Notes: generated from the sequence alone by a model not told the origin. 64,000 nucleotides of DNA from an uncultured Desulfomicrobiaceae bacterium (GCA_937989665.1 CALKRN010000011.1:62001-126000), one strand, 5' to 3'. Positions 25,133 through 34,593 are shown, numbered from the stretch's first letter. Program-made: numbers and translations.

Positions 25133-25822
25133 ATGCGCTATTGGGTGCTATGGGGCGTTCTGCTTTTTGGATGTGGGTGCCAAGCCTTCCATGTGACCAA
25201 ACTCTACTACGATGAATATATCAATCCTAAGGCAACTATTGATTATGAACCTGAGAAAGTAAAAAATATCCCCCCCGAAGTACTCGATTCTTATGTGCGT
25301 ATCGATGGGACCATCGTTCGCGTGGCAGACACCCTCGCCAAGGTAGAGGCATTGCCGGATCCCATGTGGATGGACTCCATGGCCAAGGAGTTGCCGGAAG
25401 TGCGCCATTGGGCGGTCTTTGACCGGCATTTTTTTCCTCTTTTCGGCGCGCTGCTGGAGGAGAGAGGGCCGCTCGAGGCGTTTGCGGCTTCGGTGGAAGA
25501 AGCCTCGGCTGCCCTGGGGGCGGTGCACCTCGCCGAGGGGGTCGCTATTGTGCGGAAGATTACCGATCGGGGGGAAATTGGCTTTGTCGTCGCGGTGCTC
25601 GATCCCGCTGTCCTGGCCGGGCGCGGACTCGTGGCGATTATTGTGGGTGCTCAGGTGGCAGACGGCCATCTTGAGCCTGCAGTACTAGCAGCGCTGGCCC
25701 AAGAGATGGCGACCATCAAGCGCTTTACTGGTTCGCGGGCTGTTACCGGGACCCAATACCGTTGGCTTCTCAGTGTCCGGGATCAACTTCGCATTGCCTA
25801 TGTCTATCGCGTCAAGGAGTGA
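25133..25822 (+). CDS. putative lipoprotein of unknown function
   Basis: A 229-aa exported protein that I do not recognise. It has a short signal peptide with a lipobox-like end (LLFGCGC), then KLYYDEYINPKATIDYEPEKVKNIPPE. The remainder is mixed alpha/beta, including VIVGAQVADGHLEPAVLAALAQEMATIKRF. It lies one base behind the TPR gene and 3 bp before fbp, so it is in an operon, but the neighbours do not suggest a role. Confidence 0.6.
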   Translation: MRYWVLWGVLLFGCGCQAFHVTKLYYDEYINPKATIDYEPEKVKNIPPEVLDSYVRIDGTIVRVADTLAKVEALPDPMWMDSMAKELPEVRHWAVFDRHFFPLFGALLEERGPLEAFAASVEEASAALGAVHLAEGVAIVRKITDRGEIGFVVAVLDPAVLAGRGLVAIIVGAQVADGHLEPAVLAALAQEMATIKRFTGSRAVTGTQYRWLLSVRDQLRIAYVYRVKE

Positions 25823-25825
25823 ACC

Positions 25826-26851
25826 ATGCGTCAGGTGACGACTGTGGTGGAGCATCTGCTCCTCCGGCAAAAGGAGCGCCCCTTGGCCTCGGGGCGGTTT
25901 ACGCGCTTGCTCACCGAACTCATCTTAGCGGCGAAGATTATTGACCGTGAAGTCTCCAAGGCCGGGCTGCTCAATGTCCTTGGTGCCACGGGCGAGATCA
26001 ACGTCCAGGGGGAGATGGTCCAAAAACTCGATGATTTTGCCAATCGAGTCATTATTCGGCGCATGGAACGAGCTGGCGTACTTTGTGCCATGATTTCCGA
26101 AGAAAATGCCGACGTCATCGAAATTCCGCGGCAATATCCCGAAGGTGATTACATTTTGGTGTTTGACCCATTGGATGGGTCGTCCAACATTGATGCCAAC
26201 GTCAGTATTGGGACCATATTTAGTATCTATCGCCGACAAGGGGGTTCGACATCTGGAGTCACTCTGAGTGATGTGCTCCAAAAAGGAGCCATGCAGGTTG
26301 CTGCAGGATACTTTATCTATGGTTCCTCGACAATGTTGGTCTATACAACAGGCGATGGTGTCCATGGATTTACTTTAGATCCGAGTGTCGGAGAATTCTT
26401 GCTCTCGCATCCGGATATTCGAATTCCAGAACAAGGGAAGATTTACTCGGTCAACGAGGGCTATACCCCCTATTGGGACGACGCGACGCGCAAAGCAGTG
26501 TCCTATTTTCGCTCTTGCGACAACGCCCTCGGACGTCCATATTCTTTGCGCTATATTGGCTCTCTTGTTTCCGATATCCACCGCAATCTCATCTACGGGG
26601 GCATTTTCTTGTATCCGGCAGACTGCCGAGACCCGAAAAAACCCAAGGGCAAGCTACGGCTCATGTGTGAAGCCAACCCCATGGCGATGATCGTAGAACA
26701 AGCTGGAGGACTCGCCCTCGACGGCCGGCGCCGTATCCTTGACATTGAGCCGGATGAAATCCACCAACGCACCCCGCTCGTCATCGGTTCCAAAAACGAT
26801 GTCCTCGCCGTGCAGCGCATCTATGCCGAGGCAGAAGCCGAGGCGCAATGA
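25826..26851 (+). CDS. fbp: fructose-1,6-bisphosphatase, class I
   Basis: Gluconeogenic enzyme hydrolysing fructose-1,6-bisphosphate. The 341-aa product has the class I features [25 protein letters not shown] (metal-binding Glu), the [10 protein letters not shown] metal/active-site motif (near 114-123), and GGIFLYPAD with [20 protein letters not shown] near the C-terminus. The length is normal. The start overlaps nothing; AAGGAG stands upstream. It overlaps tsaD by 4 bp. Confidence 0.97.
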   Translation: MRQVTTVVEHLLLRQKERPLASGRFTRLLTELILAAKIIDREVSKAGLLNVLGATGEINVQGEMVQKLDDFANRVIIRRMERAGVLCAMISEENADVIEIPRQYPEGDYILVFDPLDGSSNIDANVSIGTIFSIYRRQGGSTSGVTLSDVLQKGAMQVAAGYFIYGSSTMLVYTTGDGVHGFTLDPSVGEFLLSHPDIRIPEQGKIYSVNEGYTPYWDDATRKAVSYFRSCDNALGRPYSLRYIGSLVSDIHRNLIYGGIFLYPADCRDPKKPKGKLRLMCEANPMAMIVEQAGGLALDGRRRILDIEPDEIHQRTPLVIGSKNDVLAVQRIYAEAEAEAQ

Positions 26852-27897
26852 CCATGCGTGTACTGGGCATTGAAACCTCCTGCGACGAGTCAGCGGTGGC
26901 GGTGTGGGATGGTGGGGTGCGGGCCTGCCGCACCCACAGCCAGATCGCCATGCACGCCGTCTTTGGCGGAGTGGTCCCAGAGCTCGCCTCGCGGGAACAC
27001 TTGCGTGCCCTCCCGGGGCTAGTGGACGCGACCTTGACCGACGCCGGGCTTTCTCCTGCAGCCATCGACCTGGTGGCGGTCACCCGCGGGCCGGGACTCC
27101 TTGGTGCCTTGCTCGTAGGAGTGGCCTATGCCAAGGCACTCGCCCTGGCGATTAACCGACCGATCCTCGGCATTGACCATCTCCAGGCCCATCTCATGGC
27201 GGCCTTTCTGGAAAGAGAACCCGTTTTTCCAGCTGTGGGGCTGCTCGTCTCTGGCGGCCACACCGCCCTATACCGTATCGAGGATGTAGACCGCTGGGAA
27301 ATACTCGGCCGTACCCTCGATGATGCTGCTGGAGAAGCACTCGATAAAGTGGCGAAGCTCCTCAATCTCCCGTATCCAGGAGGGGCTTATGTGGAGGTCC
27401 TCGCTCAAAGAGGGAAAAAAGGACGTCCCTTTCTCCCTCGGCCTTTTTTGGACAACGACCACTGCGATTTCAGCTTCAGTGGACTTAAGACCGCTGCGGC
27501 GCTGTGGATTCAGGAGCAGGGAATCCAACCATTAGGTTATGGCAAGTTTATCCCGGAGGTGGTGCCTGATGTCGTGTGCCAGCTCTGCGCTGAGGTGAAT
27601 CAGGCCGTGGTGGATACCCTCCTGGAAAAGACTCGCCGTGCCTTAAGGCGCACTCCCCAAGCCCAGGCCTTGGTTTTGGCCGGTGGTGTTGCCGCCAATA
27701 CGGCCTTGCGAACCGCGTGTGCAGCCTTGGCGAAGGAGCAGGGTCTATCTTTTTTTGCCCCAGAGCTCGCCTATTGCGGAGACAATGGGGCAATGGTAGC
27801 ACATCTCGGTGCGCTCTTGGGTGCGCGTGGCTACCGGAATGACCTCGCCTTTGAGGCCATCCCCCGTGGGAGGCGCATCCCAGATGATTATCTTTAG
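26848..27897 (+). CDS. tsaD: TsaD, tRNA threonylcarbamoyladenosine transferase subunit
   Basis: Part of the enzyme system that makes t6A37 on ANN-decoding tRNAs. The 349-aa protein opens [19 protein letters not shown]. It has the iron-ligand histidines in [11 protein letters not shown] (HxxxH), the ATP-binding [36 protein letters not shown] and the C-terminal [10 protein letters not shown] and CGDNGAMVA. Its ATG overlaps the fbp stop (ATGA). Confidence 0.97.
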   Translation: MTMRVLGIETSCDESAVAVWDGGVRACRTHSQIAMHAVFGGVVPELASREHLRALPGLVDATLTDAGLSPAAIDLVAVTRGPGLLGALLVGVAYAKALALAINRPILGIDHLQAHLMAAFLEREPVFPAVGLLVSGGHTALYRIEDVDRWEILGRTLDDAAGEALDKVAKLLNLPYPGGAYVEVLAQRGKKGRPFLPRPFLDNDHCDFSFSGLKTAAALWIQEQGIQPLGYGKFIPEVVPDVVCQLCAEVNQAVVDTLLEKTRRALRRTPQAQALVLAGGVAANTALRTACAALAKEQGLSFFAPELAYCGDNGAMVAHLGALLGARGYRNDLAFEAIPRGRRIPDDYL

Positions 27898-27920
27898 AAC
27901 CTTCACTTAAGGAGTCTGTT

Positions 27921-28241
27921 ATGGCGAACGCAGTTACCGATGCCACCTTTGCAACAGAAGTGCTTCAGTGTGATCTCCCGGTGCTCGTGGATTTTTGGGC
28001 CCCCTGGTGCGGTCCATGCCGCGCCATTGCTCCGGTCATCGACGAGCTTACCCAAGAGTACGCAGGCCAGGTAAAAATCCTGAAGATGAATGTGGATGAG
28101 AATCCATCGACACCGAGCACATATGGCATTCGGGCCATCCCCACGCTCATTCTCTTCAAGAAAGGTGAGGTCGTGGAGCAAGTCACGGGCGCGGTGTCCA
28201 AGGCCAGTCTCAAACAGATGCTCAGTAGCAAGGCTCTCTAA
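27921..28241 (+). CDS. trxA: thioredoxin
   Basis: General disulfide reductant, 106 aa, with the WCGPC active site near residues 31-35 and the standard [19 protein letters not shown] context, cis-Pro segment [11 protein letters not shown], and C-terminal [19 protein letters not shown] precedes the ATG. The stop and the trxB ATG share one base (TAATG), so trxA and its reductase are translated together. Confidence 0.97.
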   Translation: MANAVTDATFATEVLQCDLPVLVDFWAPWCGPCRAIAPVIDELTQEYAGQVKILKMNVDENPSTPSTYGIRAIPTLILFKKGEVVEQVTGAVSKASLKQMLSSKAL

Positions 28242-29155
28242 TGTGGGATTGCCTGGTCATCGGAGGGGGGCCGGCGGGGATGACCGCCGGTCTGTACCTC
28301 GCTCGAGCGGGTGCTCGTGCGGCAGTGGTGGAGCGTTTTGCCGTGGGCGGCCAGGTGCTCAACACCGAACGCATCGATAACTACCCAGGTTTCCCGGAAG
28401 GGATTCTTGGCTATGCGCTGGCCGAGCTGATGGAAAAAGGCCTGGAGCGCTTTGCCATGCCGCGCCTCAGTGGCGAAGTGCGGGAGATCGAGATCGGGAT
28501 GCCTCTTCGAGTGCGTATCGACGATGCCCTGCATGAGACGAAGACGGTCATCGTGTCTTCAGGGGCCACCTGGCGCAAGCTTGGCGTACCCGGCGAAGAA
28601 CGGCTGACAGGCAAAGGGGTCTCGTACTGTGCCTTGTGCGATGGTTTTTTCTATAAAGACAAGACCATCGCCTGCATTGGCGGGGGAGATGCTGCCTTGG
28701 AAGAGAGCCTCTATCTCCAGAAATTGGTTCGGAAAATCTATCTCATCCACCGCCGTGATGCCTTTCGGGGAATGAAGGTGTACCAAGACAAAGTCCTCGC
28801 TTCACCGTCTATTGAAGTCCTCTGGAATACGGTGGTAGAATCCATTGAGGGAGACACTGCTGTCCAGGCAGTGACCATCCGCAATGTTCAGACAGATGCC
28901 CGTTCTCGTGTAGACGTGGATGGGGTATTTATCTTTGTGGGGAACCGTCCTTTGGCGGATTTTCTCCCCTCGGCAGTGGAACGCGATGCCGGCGGCTTTG
29001 TGGTGACCGATATGGAGATGCGTACCACGGTGCCAGGGATCTTTGCCGCAGGTGATGTGCGCTCGAAAACGTGTCGCCAGGTCACAACCGCAGTAGGGGA
29101 TGGGGCCATTGCCGCTACTTCTGTCCTTGCCTATCTGGAAAATATCCATGTGTAG
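28241..29155 (+). CDS. trxB: thioredoxin reductase
   Basis: FAD-dependent reductase that regenerates thioredoxin. The 304-aa protein has the FAD motif GGGPAGMTAGLYLARAG at the N-terminus, the redox pair CALC (in SYCALCDGFF, near 130-133), a second nucleotide motif IGGGDAALEESLYL (near 143-156) and the C-terminal FAD block GIFAAGDVR. The NADPH-specific HRRDAFRG is present. It overlaps the bamD start by 8 bp. Confidence 0.97.
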   Translation: MWDCLVIGGGPAGMTAGLYLARAGARAAVVERFAVGGQVLNTERIDNYPGFPEGILGYALAELMEKGLERFAMPRLSGEVREIEIGMPLRVRIDDALHETKTVIVSSGATWRKLGVPGEERLTGKGVSYCALCDGFFYKDKTIACIGGGDAALEESLYLQKLVRKIYLIHRRDAFRGMKVYQDKVLASPSIEVLWNTVVESIEGDTAVQAVTIRNVQTDARSRVDVDGVFIFVGNRPLADFLPSAVERDAGGFVVTDMEMRTTVPGIFAAGDVRSKTCRQVTTAVGDGAIAATSVLAYLENIHV

Positions 29156-29861
29156 ACCTCTTCTTGCGCTTATTCTGAGCATCCTCCTCACAGGATGTGG
29201 CATTATTGACTATTATTTTTTGGCCCCGCCCGAAGATACGGCGCAAGAGCTTTTCCAAAATGCCAAGGCATCGCTGCAGGAAAAAGACTATCCTGCCGCC
29301 ATCGATTCCTTGGTAAAGCTTGGAGACCGCTATCCTTTTAGCCCGTATGCGGTCCAAGGCCGAATCATGTTGGGGGATGCCTACTTTTTGAACAAACAAT
29401 ACCGCGAAGCGGTGGATACGTATGACGAATTTCTCTCCCTCCATCCACGACACGCACAAGTGCCCTATGTTTTGTTCCAGCTTGGCGTAAGCAAGTACCA
29501 TGTCCAACCCGCCATTGATTTGCCCCAGGATCAGGTTGCGGAAGCTATTGAACACTTTCAACGGATTATCACATCCTATCCTGAATCAGGATACGTGGAA
29601 CAAGCCCGAGACTATATTGGGAAATGCCGCCGCCGCCTTGCGGAACATGAACTCTATATCGCTAACTTTTACTGGGAATCGGCGCGGTACAAGGCCGCGT
29701 GGTTGCGGTATGATGCCATTGTGCGCGACTACGGCGACATCCCCGAAGTCCTGAAGCTGGCGGAAAGCAGACGCAATGCTGCGTTTCTTCAATATCGCGA
29801 AACAGAAGTCAGAGAAGAACTCGCTCCAAGCCGCTGGAAGAAGTGGCTTGATTGGCTGTAA
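29148..29861 (+). CDS. bamD: BamD, outer-membrane assembly lipoprotein
   Basis: Essential TPR lipoprotein of the beta-barrel assembly machine. The 237-aa product has a lipobox LLTGC (cysteine near residue 17), then TPR units: AQELFQNAKASLQEKDYPAAIDSLVKLGDRYPFSPYA, GDAYFLNKQYREAVDTYDEFLSLHPRH, and the BamD-typical YVLFQLGVSKY and DQVAEAIEHFQRIITSYPES. The start at 29148 overlaps trxB by 8 bp; a longer reading to 29100 lies inside trxB. No strong terminator follows. Confidence 0.93.
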   Translation: MCRPLLALILSILLTGCGIIDYYFLAPPEDTAQELFQNAKASLQEKDYPAAIDSLVKLGDRYPFSPYAVQGRIMLGDAYFLNKQYREAVDTYDEFLSLHPRHAQVPYVLFQLGVSKYHVQPAIDLPQDQVAEAIEHFQRIITSYPESGYVEQARDYIGKCRRRLAEHELYIANFYWESARYKAAWLRYDAIVRDYGDIPEVLKLAESRRNAAFLQYRETEVREELAPSRWKKWLDWL

Positions 29862-29968
29862 CGCTGTGTTGCCTTTTGTGTGGTCTTCTTTTGCCAGACG
29901 AAGGCCTGTCCTGAGAATAACGTGTTGCTACCCGAAGGACGGCATCCCTCCAAAGATATTAAAAGATA

Positions 29969-31162
29969 TTACAGGCGTTCTCCAATGCCTTGCTGCTGAA
30001 GATGCCTCATGGCCCAAATGCTGGCGAGGAGGCTTCCTCCTCCCATGGCAGTAAAGGCCCAGGCAAAGCCCCAACGCTCGCCCAAGGCCGCCAACAGCGC
30101 AGGCAAGACGCCAGAGCCAAGCAGCGACGTGCACGTGACCGTGATGGAGACACTGAGGTCACTACTTCCTCGAGGGGTGACCAAGGCAAGGACGGCAAAT
30201 CCCACAGGAAAAAAACAGACAGCAAAAAGTGGCTGCAGCGTCAGGACGATGAGACTCACAGCCAATGGGCCCCAGCCGGCAACGCATGTCGTTAGGCCTA
30301 GCCCGCCGAGGCACAGCGCCAGGGTACGCACAAGGCCAAGACGGTCGCTCACCCAGCCCATCCAGGGAAGGACGAACAACGAGACAAGACGAGAGGCGCC
30401 GAGAAAGGTGTTGGCCGTGGCCTCGGATAGGCCGCGGTCCTGGACGAGGTAGGCCGGAATAGTTCCATAGACCCCCACTTCAAGACCGACCGTGAAGATA
30501 AAGAGCAGGGTGACAGCCCACAGCGATGGATTGCAAAATAGCGGCTGGAGAGTCTCGAGGTGCGGGGCGACTCCTTTTTGAGTAATCCGAGGACCACGCC
30601 AGACGTAAACGAGGGCCAGAACAAGGCTGGCCCAGCCAAGCCAAGCAAAGGCCAGAGCAGTATTGTTGAAGCGGCTGGCGGCCTGCACCACAAAAGGGGC
30701 AAGGACAAAGGCGAGGTTAGGGGCCATCTCATGCACGGCAAAGGCCCGGCTCCAGCCCGAAGGTGGGACAATGGCCGTAATACTCGCAATCCCGGAGGGG
30801 ATGTAGAGGCCAGCTCCTATGCCCATGATGAGGACCCAAAAAAGCAATCCTTCAAGGCTCGTCGTCCTCGCCAAGGCCAAAAGGCTCCCCCCGAGAAGAA
30901 CGAGACAGAGACAGATGGTGCGATGGTGGCCGATGCGGCTTGAGAGATATCCTGCGCCAAACACCGCCGTGGCATATCCCAGAGACAAGGCGACAAAGGA
31001 TTGGGCAGCGCCGGCGAGGCTGATTCCCAAGCCTTGGCTTATGGGCAAAAGGAGTGGCCCAAGTACCATGCGGGCAAGAAAATTGACAAAAAATACCCCG
31101 GTGAGCAGAAGGAGCGCCGCTGCAGCTGGCGGCAGCGACGATGGGCTGGATGGGCGGCGCAT
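29969..31162 (-). CDS. MFS transporter
   Basis: A 397-aa permease of the major facilitator superfamily with about 12 predicted membrane helices. The conserved loop 2-3 pattern GYLSSRIGHHRTI (G-x3-D/S-R-x-G-R/H-R) and a GVGVYGTIPAYLVQDRG-type second half are present; DRLG in the middle loop (WVSDRLGLVRT) matches the repeat. The substrate cannot be inferred. It is convergent with bamD and divergent from lolA. Confidence 0.9.
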   Translation of the reverse strand: MRRPSSPSSLPPAAAALLLLTGVFFVNFLARMVLGPLLLPISQGLGISLAGAAQSFVALSLGYATAVFGAGYLSSRIGHHRTICLCLVLLGGSLLALARTTSLEGLLFWVLIMGIGAGLYIPSGIASITAIVPPSGWSRAFAVHEMAPNLAFVLAPFVVQAASRFNNTALAFAWLGWASLVLALVYVWRGPRITQKGVAPHLETLQPLFCNPSLWAVTLLFIFTVGLEVGVYGTIPAYLVQDRGLSEATANTFLGASRLVSLFVLPWMGWVSDRLGLVRTLALCLGGLGLTTCVAGWGPLAVSLIVLTLQPLFAVCFFPVGFAVLALVTPRGSSDLSVSITVTCTSLLGSGVLPALLAALGERWGFAWAFTAMGGGSLLASIWAMRHLQQQGIGERL

Positions 31163-31253
31163 ACGACCTCGAAAGGTGAAAAAAAGTGAAACAAGATGAG
31201 AGGAAGATTTGTGCCCCTAGAGGTCCAGCCTTTGGAATGCAACCTTTTCTTTG

Positions 31254-31901
31254 ATGGAGTTCTTTGCCGTGCGTCTTTTCTGGATCCTTCTTGTGTTTCT
31301 CAGTTGGGGGCCTTTAGCACATGCTGCTGAGCCAATGGCAACCGTACAACAACGCTACCAAACCCTGGGCAGTTTTCGTGCCTTCTTTACCCAAAAACTC
31401 ACCAACGCCGCCACCAAAAAGACCCAAGAACGATTGGGGGCCATTACCTTCGCCAAGCCGCGGCTCTTGCGCTGGGAGACAACCAGCCCCGAGGAAGAAC
31501 TGGTCGTGGTCGGTGCCAAAGACGTGTGGGAATATCTGCCCGAAGAAGGGGTGGCCTATCGCTACACGGTGGAGCAAATCTTCCAGTCCAAGACCATGTT
31601 GCGGTTGCTCTCCGGTGAAGCGAACTTCGCCCAGGACTTTCTCGTGACCGACAAGGGCGTCGATGGAGGACTCCACCTCTTGGAACTTACTCCCAAGGAG
31701 CCAGAACCGGGTCTCGTTCTCGCCCGGGTATGGGCCCGGCCAGAAGACGGCTTCTTGGAGCGCATTCAAATTCTCGACTTCTTTGGCAACGAAAATCTCG
31801 TTCAGCTCAAGGCCATTGAGCTGAACCCAGCGGTTGATCCCGCTAACTTTGCCTTTATTCCTCCTGCTGGAGTGCGAGTCCTGCAGGGCAAGACAGAATA
31901 A
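31254..31901 (+). CDS. lolA: LolA-like outer-membrane lipoprotein carrier
   Basis: Periplasmic chaperone that takes lipoproteins from LolCDE to the outer membrane. The 215-aa product has a signal peptide (cleaved after HAA near residue 24) and the LolA core RYQTLGSFRAFFTQKLTNAATKKTQERLGAITFAKPRLLRWE, given here in two conserved stretches, then VVGAKDVWEYLPEE. The ATG at 31254 is used; a TTG directly before it is an alternative. No strong ribosome-binding site is visible. Confidence 0.9.
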   Translation: MEFFAVRLFWILLVFLSWGPLAHAAEPMATVQQRYQTLGSFRAFFTQKLTNAATKKTQERLGAITFAKPRLLRWETTSPEEELVVVGAKDVWEYLPEEGVAYRYTVEQIFQSKTMLRLLSGEANFAQDFLVTDKGVDGGLHLLELTPKEPEPGLVLARVWARPEDGFLERIQILDFFGNENLVQLKAIELNPAVDPANFAFIPPAGVRVLQGKTE

Positions 31902-32131
31902 GAGCTGGAGGTCTCTCCATCTTCCGGCACCTCGCTCCTTTTCCATCAACTTGCCCAGTCGTGCTCGCCTTCTTTTTTCAAGGCCAGCCCAATGGAGGGA
32001 CTCCACAAGCGGCCGAGTTTCGCAGATACAACCGATTCTCCACCAGCCTCAGCTGGGGTGTCTCTGGGGGTGCTCGGTAGCAGAGGGCTCGAGAGCGGCC
32101 TCAGCAACCCAATGGGCCCCGGTGCGCCAGG
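31902..32131. other. intergenic region between lolA and the solute-binding protein gene
   Basis: About 230 bp between two converging genes. It contains no obvious terminator hairpin with a T-run and no recognisable gene. A TTCTTTTTTC tract near 31970-31979 could aid termination of lolA. Confidence 0.4.
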
Positions 32132-32878
32132 CTACGGCGTCGGAGGAAAAAGCGTCCGGATGGCCGTATTGAGGCGCTCGATAAGTGTTGGAGGGACGTT
32201 GGGACTCAAGATGAGGTAGCGCAGGTTGCCTGGCGGCATGTCCGGCAAAGAAATGGTCTCCATCGCCGAGGGATCCACTCCCGCGATGGTGAGACGATGA
32301 TCGAGGCCATCTGGGGCCACAAACAAATATTGCCCTCTGCCGTGGGCAAGCATTTGGACAGCATCCTTGAAGGACGTGGGAGAGGTGATGATGGCGGGAC
32401 GCAATCGCCGCGCCTTGTCTTCTATCTCGGCGCCATACGTGGCATTGGGAAGTCGAATCCAGACCAAGGAAGTGTCTCCCAACAAGGCATCAACACTGCC
32501 CAGCTGGCGGATGTGTCCTGCCCAGCGCGGGGTAGTGAGGACCACCAATGGTGCATCACGATAGATGGGAAGGCTATATTGCGCCCATTGGCGGCGCTCC
32601 GGGGAGTCATACCAGCCGATGCTACACCAGAGACGATCCTGCTGGCGAAACATTTCGCTTACCCGGTTGGCCGGCATGGAGAACCATTGGCTGGCAATCC
32701 CAGCGTGGGCGAAAATGTGCTTCGCTCGGTCCACGAGCACTCCTGCAGGCTGCCCATCTTCCGCAGTAAAGGAAAAGGGCGGGTGTTCCAAATACACAAC
32801 CCAAAGGGATTCTTCTGCCCGGACCACCTGCGGCCCCACAAGAGAGGCTAAAAAAAGAAGGACAGCCCAAGGGAACAT
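32132..32878 (-). CDS. family 3 solute-binding-like protein (orphan)
   Basis: A 248-aa exported protein with a signal peptide (cleaved after VRA near residue 21) and the amino-acid-binding (SBP_bac_3) opening LWVVYLEHPPFSFTAEDGQPAGVLVDRAKHIFAHAG. DAVQMLAHGRGQYLFVA and the closing LIERLNTAIRTLF are consistent with family 3. No permease or ATPase is adjacent, so it may be a sensor-like or orphan binding protein. The start at 32878 follows AAAGGAG and overlaps the stop of a 27-codon ORF (TGATG). Confidence 0.75.
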   Translation of the reverse strand: MFPWAVLLFLASLVGPQVVRAEESLWVVYLEHPPFSFTAEDGQPAGVLVDRAKHIFAHAGIASQWFSMPANRVSEMFRQQDRLWCSIGWYDSPERRQWAQYSLPIYRDAPLVVLTTPRWAGHIRQLGSVDALLGDTSLVWIRLPNATYGAEIEDKARRLRPAIITSPTSFKDAVQMLAHGRGQYLFVAPDGLDHRLTIAGVDPSAMETISLPDMPPGNLRYLILSPNVPPTLIERLNTAIRTLFPPTP

Positions 32879-32961
32879 CAGTGCATCTCCTTTGCCTTCA
32901 TGTGATGGTGCTCCTTAAGCAGGGCGACTGCCCGCGCCATAGTCACAAACCAAGGCAACAT
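32878..32961 (-). CDS. putative 27-codon leader ORF before the solute-binding protein
   Basis: A short open frame starts at the ATG 32961 and ends in TGA at 32880-32878, sharing two bases with the next ATG. It begins MLPWFVTMARAV and ends HHHMKAKEMH. An AAAGGAGAGG ribosome-binding site precedes it, nearly identical to the one before the downstream gene (AAAGGAGATG), and both genes start with M-(L/F)-P-W. It could be a translationally coupled leader peptide or the remnant of a duplicated gene start. The product is not recognised. Confidence 0.4.
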   Translation of the reverse strand: MLPWFVTMARAVALLKEHHHMKAKEMH

Positions 32962-33251
32962 CAGGGCCTCTCCTTTGGGCCAGATTCGAGCCCTCATCGA
33001 CCGACCACCGCCCTCGGAACCCGTGAGTTCCGCATCGCCCGCAGCACTCCGGTGCCTTCCGCACTCGCCTTGGGGAGAATGCTTCGCTTCTTCATCCCCG
33101 TCGCCCTACCGCCAACCGTTGCGCGGCTTTTCTCTATTGTGCGAGAATCCTCAAGGCCGAGGCACCCCGAGCCCGAGAATCTTCAAGGCAGAGGCTTCGC
33201 CAAGCCCGTTTTCACCGTCTTGAGGAACGAATCCTTTGCCTCTGACATGTA
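32962..33251. other. non-coding region with a near-perfect direct repeat
   Basis: No gene was recognised. Two 22-bp units, CGAGAATC(C/T)TCAAGGC(C/A)GAGGC, occur at 33142-33163 and 33174-33195 (20 of 22 identical, 32-bp period). A small hairpin GGAAC/GTTCC (near 33018-33033) is also visible. Confidence 0.4.
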
Positions 33252-33920
33252 TCAATACGACGCATTAGTCTGTGCCCCAGGAGGAAACGATTGTCTAGCC
33301 CTTGTCTTAATATGACTAAGTTCTGTTTCCACCAAAGGAAGGATGCCGGCCGCCATACGTTCTACACCGGCGGAGTTGGGATGGAGGCCATCTTGGAGCA
33401 AGAAATCAGGTTGGTCATAGACACCGTCCAGGAAAAACGGGTAAAGGGTAAGACCATAGTGCGCCGCGAGCTCGGGATAGACGGCGTTGAAGCGCTCCTG
33501 ATAGCTGGGGTCCCAATTGCGCGGGGCATACATCCCGATGAGAAGGATCCGAGCCCCTGCCTGCTGGATGTCCTCAATCATGGCGGCCAGATTCTGTCGG
33601 AGATGCTCCGGGGGAAGCCCGCGGAGGGCATCATTGGCCCCCAGGGCAAGGAGCACAAGTTGGGGACGCTCTGCCAGGGCCCAGGCAAGGCGGGCGCGGC
33701 CACCAGCGGAGGTATCGCCAGATACGCCAGCGTTGACGACCCGCACCGGCCAGCCACGGGCGAGGAGCTCGCGTTGGAGGACCGCGGGAAAGGCCTGGGA
33801 GCGGGGGAGGCCATACCCGGCCGTGAGGCTGTCGCCCAAGGCCACAATGGTGATCGGCTGGGCCATGGTTGGAGTGGCGGCAAGAAGGCCGAGGAGAGAA
33901 AGGATGGAGAAAACAGGCAT
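33252..33920 (-). CDS. tesA: TesA-like arylesterase/lysophospholipase (SGNH hydrolase)
   Basis: Periplasmic SGNH hydrolase related to TesA (thioesterase I/protease I/lysophospholipase L1). The 222-aa product has a signal peptide ending in PTMA, block I VALGDSLTAGYGLP with the nucleophile Ser, block II NAGVSGDTSAGG, block III LGANDALRG (Asn in oxyanion hole) and block V DGLHPNSAG with the catalytic Asp and His. The start codon at 33920 leaves only 10 bp to the divergent ABC gene, an arrangement also known for E. coli tesA and ybbA. Confidence 0.93.
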   Translation of the reverse strand: MPVFSILSLLGLLAATPTMAQPITIVALGDSLTAGYGLPRSQAFPAVLQRELLARGWPVRVVNAGVSGDTSAGGRARLAWALAERPQLVLLALGANDALRGLPPEHLRQNLAAMIEDIQQAGARILLIGMYAPRNWDPSYQERFNAVYPELAAHYGLTLYPFFLDGVYDQPDFLLQDGLHPNSAGVERMAAGILPLVETELSHIKTRARQSFPPGAQTNASY

Positions 33921-33930
33921 AGATGACCTC

Positions 33931-34593
33931 ATGATCGTTGTCGAAGATCTTGCCCTGACCCTAGTCTCCGGGACCAACCCGGTCAACGTGCTCCACGGGC
34001 TCTCGTGGTCCGTGGCCGCAGGGGAGAGTGTAGCAGTGGTGGGGCCCTCTGGATCGGGCAAGACCTCGCTCCTTATGCTTTTGTCTGGCTTGGAGCGGCC
34101 GACCTCGGGACGGATCGTCGTGGCGGGCCAGGACCTCGCGCACCTCGATGAAGATGCCCTGGCCCGATTTCGGCAACGTCATTTGGGGATTGTGTTCCAA
34201 CATTTTCTCCTCTTGCCGGCCATGAGCGCCGAGGAAAACGTCGCCCTGCCCCTGGAGCTGGCCAGAATCCCCCAAGCCCGAGCCCTTGCCCGTCAGGCCC
34301 TCGCGGATGTTGGTCTTGGCCACCGTCTCCACCACCTCCCTGGGCAGCTCTCCGGCGGTGAACAGCAGCGGGTCGCCGTTGCTCGGGCCTTTGCTGGCCG
34401 TCCTGCCCTCCTCCTGGCCGACGAGCCCACCGGAAACCTCGATGCCGAGACCGGAGCACGGGTCATGGACTTGCTCTTTGATCTCCACCAGCGCCATGGC
34501 ACGACCCTGATCCTCGTGACCCATGACTCCCGGCTAGCGGCCCGTTGCCAACGCCAGGTCCGCTTGGTGGCCGGTCGTATGGAGGAAACGTGA
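33931..34593 (+). CDS. ybbA: YbbA-type ABC transporter ATPase
   Basis: A 220-aa ABC ATPase of the LolD/YbbA subfamily: Walker [10 protein letters not shown] (near 37-45), [24 protein letters not shown], signature [14 protein letters not shown], Walker [13 protein letters not shown], and the H-loop LVTHDSR. It pairs with the FtsX-type permease that starts in its stop codon, and is divergent from tesA. YbbA/YbbP function is not settled; export of lipids or toxic compounds has been proposed. Confidence 0.9.
   Translation: MIVVEDLALTLVSGTNPVNVLHGLSWSVAAGESVAVVGPSGSGKTSLLMLLSGLERPTSGRIVVAGQDLAHLDEDALARFRQRHLGIVFQHFLLLPAMSAEENVALPLELARIPQARALARQALADVGLGHRLHHLPGQLSGGEQQRVAVARAFAGRPALLLADEPTGNLDAETGARVMDLLFDLHQRHGTTLILVTHDSRLAARCQRQVRLVAGRMEET

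Noticed and set aside
32978-32996. tRNA-like T-arm (GGGCCAGATTCGAGCCC)
   Set aside because: No matching acceptor, D or anticodon arms are found around it.
33142-33195. Direct repeats as a CRISPR array
   Set aside because: Only two imperfect copies with a 10-bp spacer and no cas genes.
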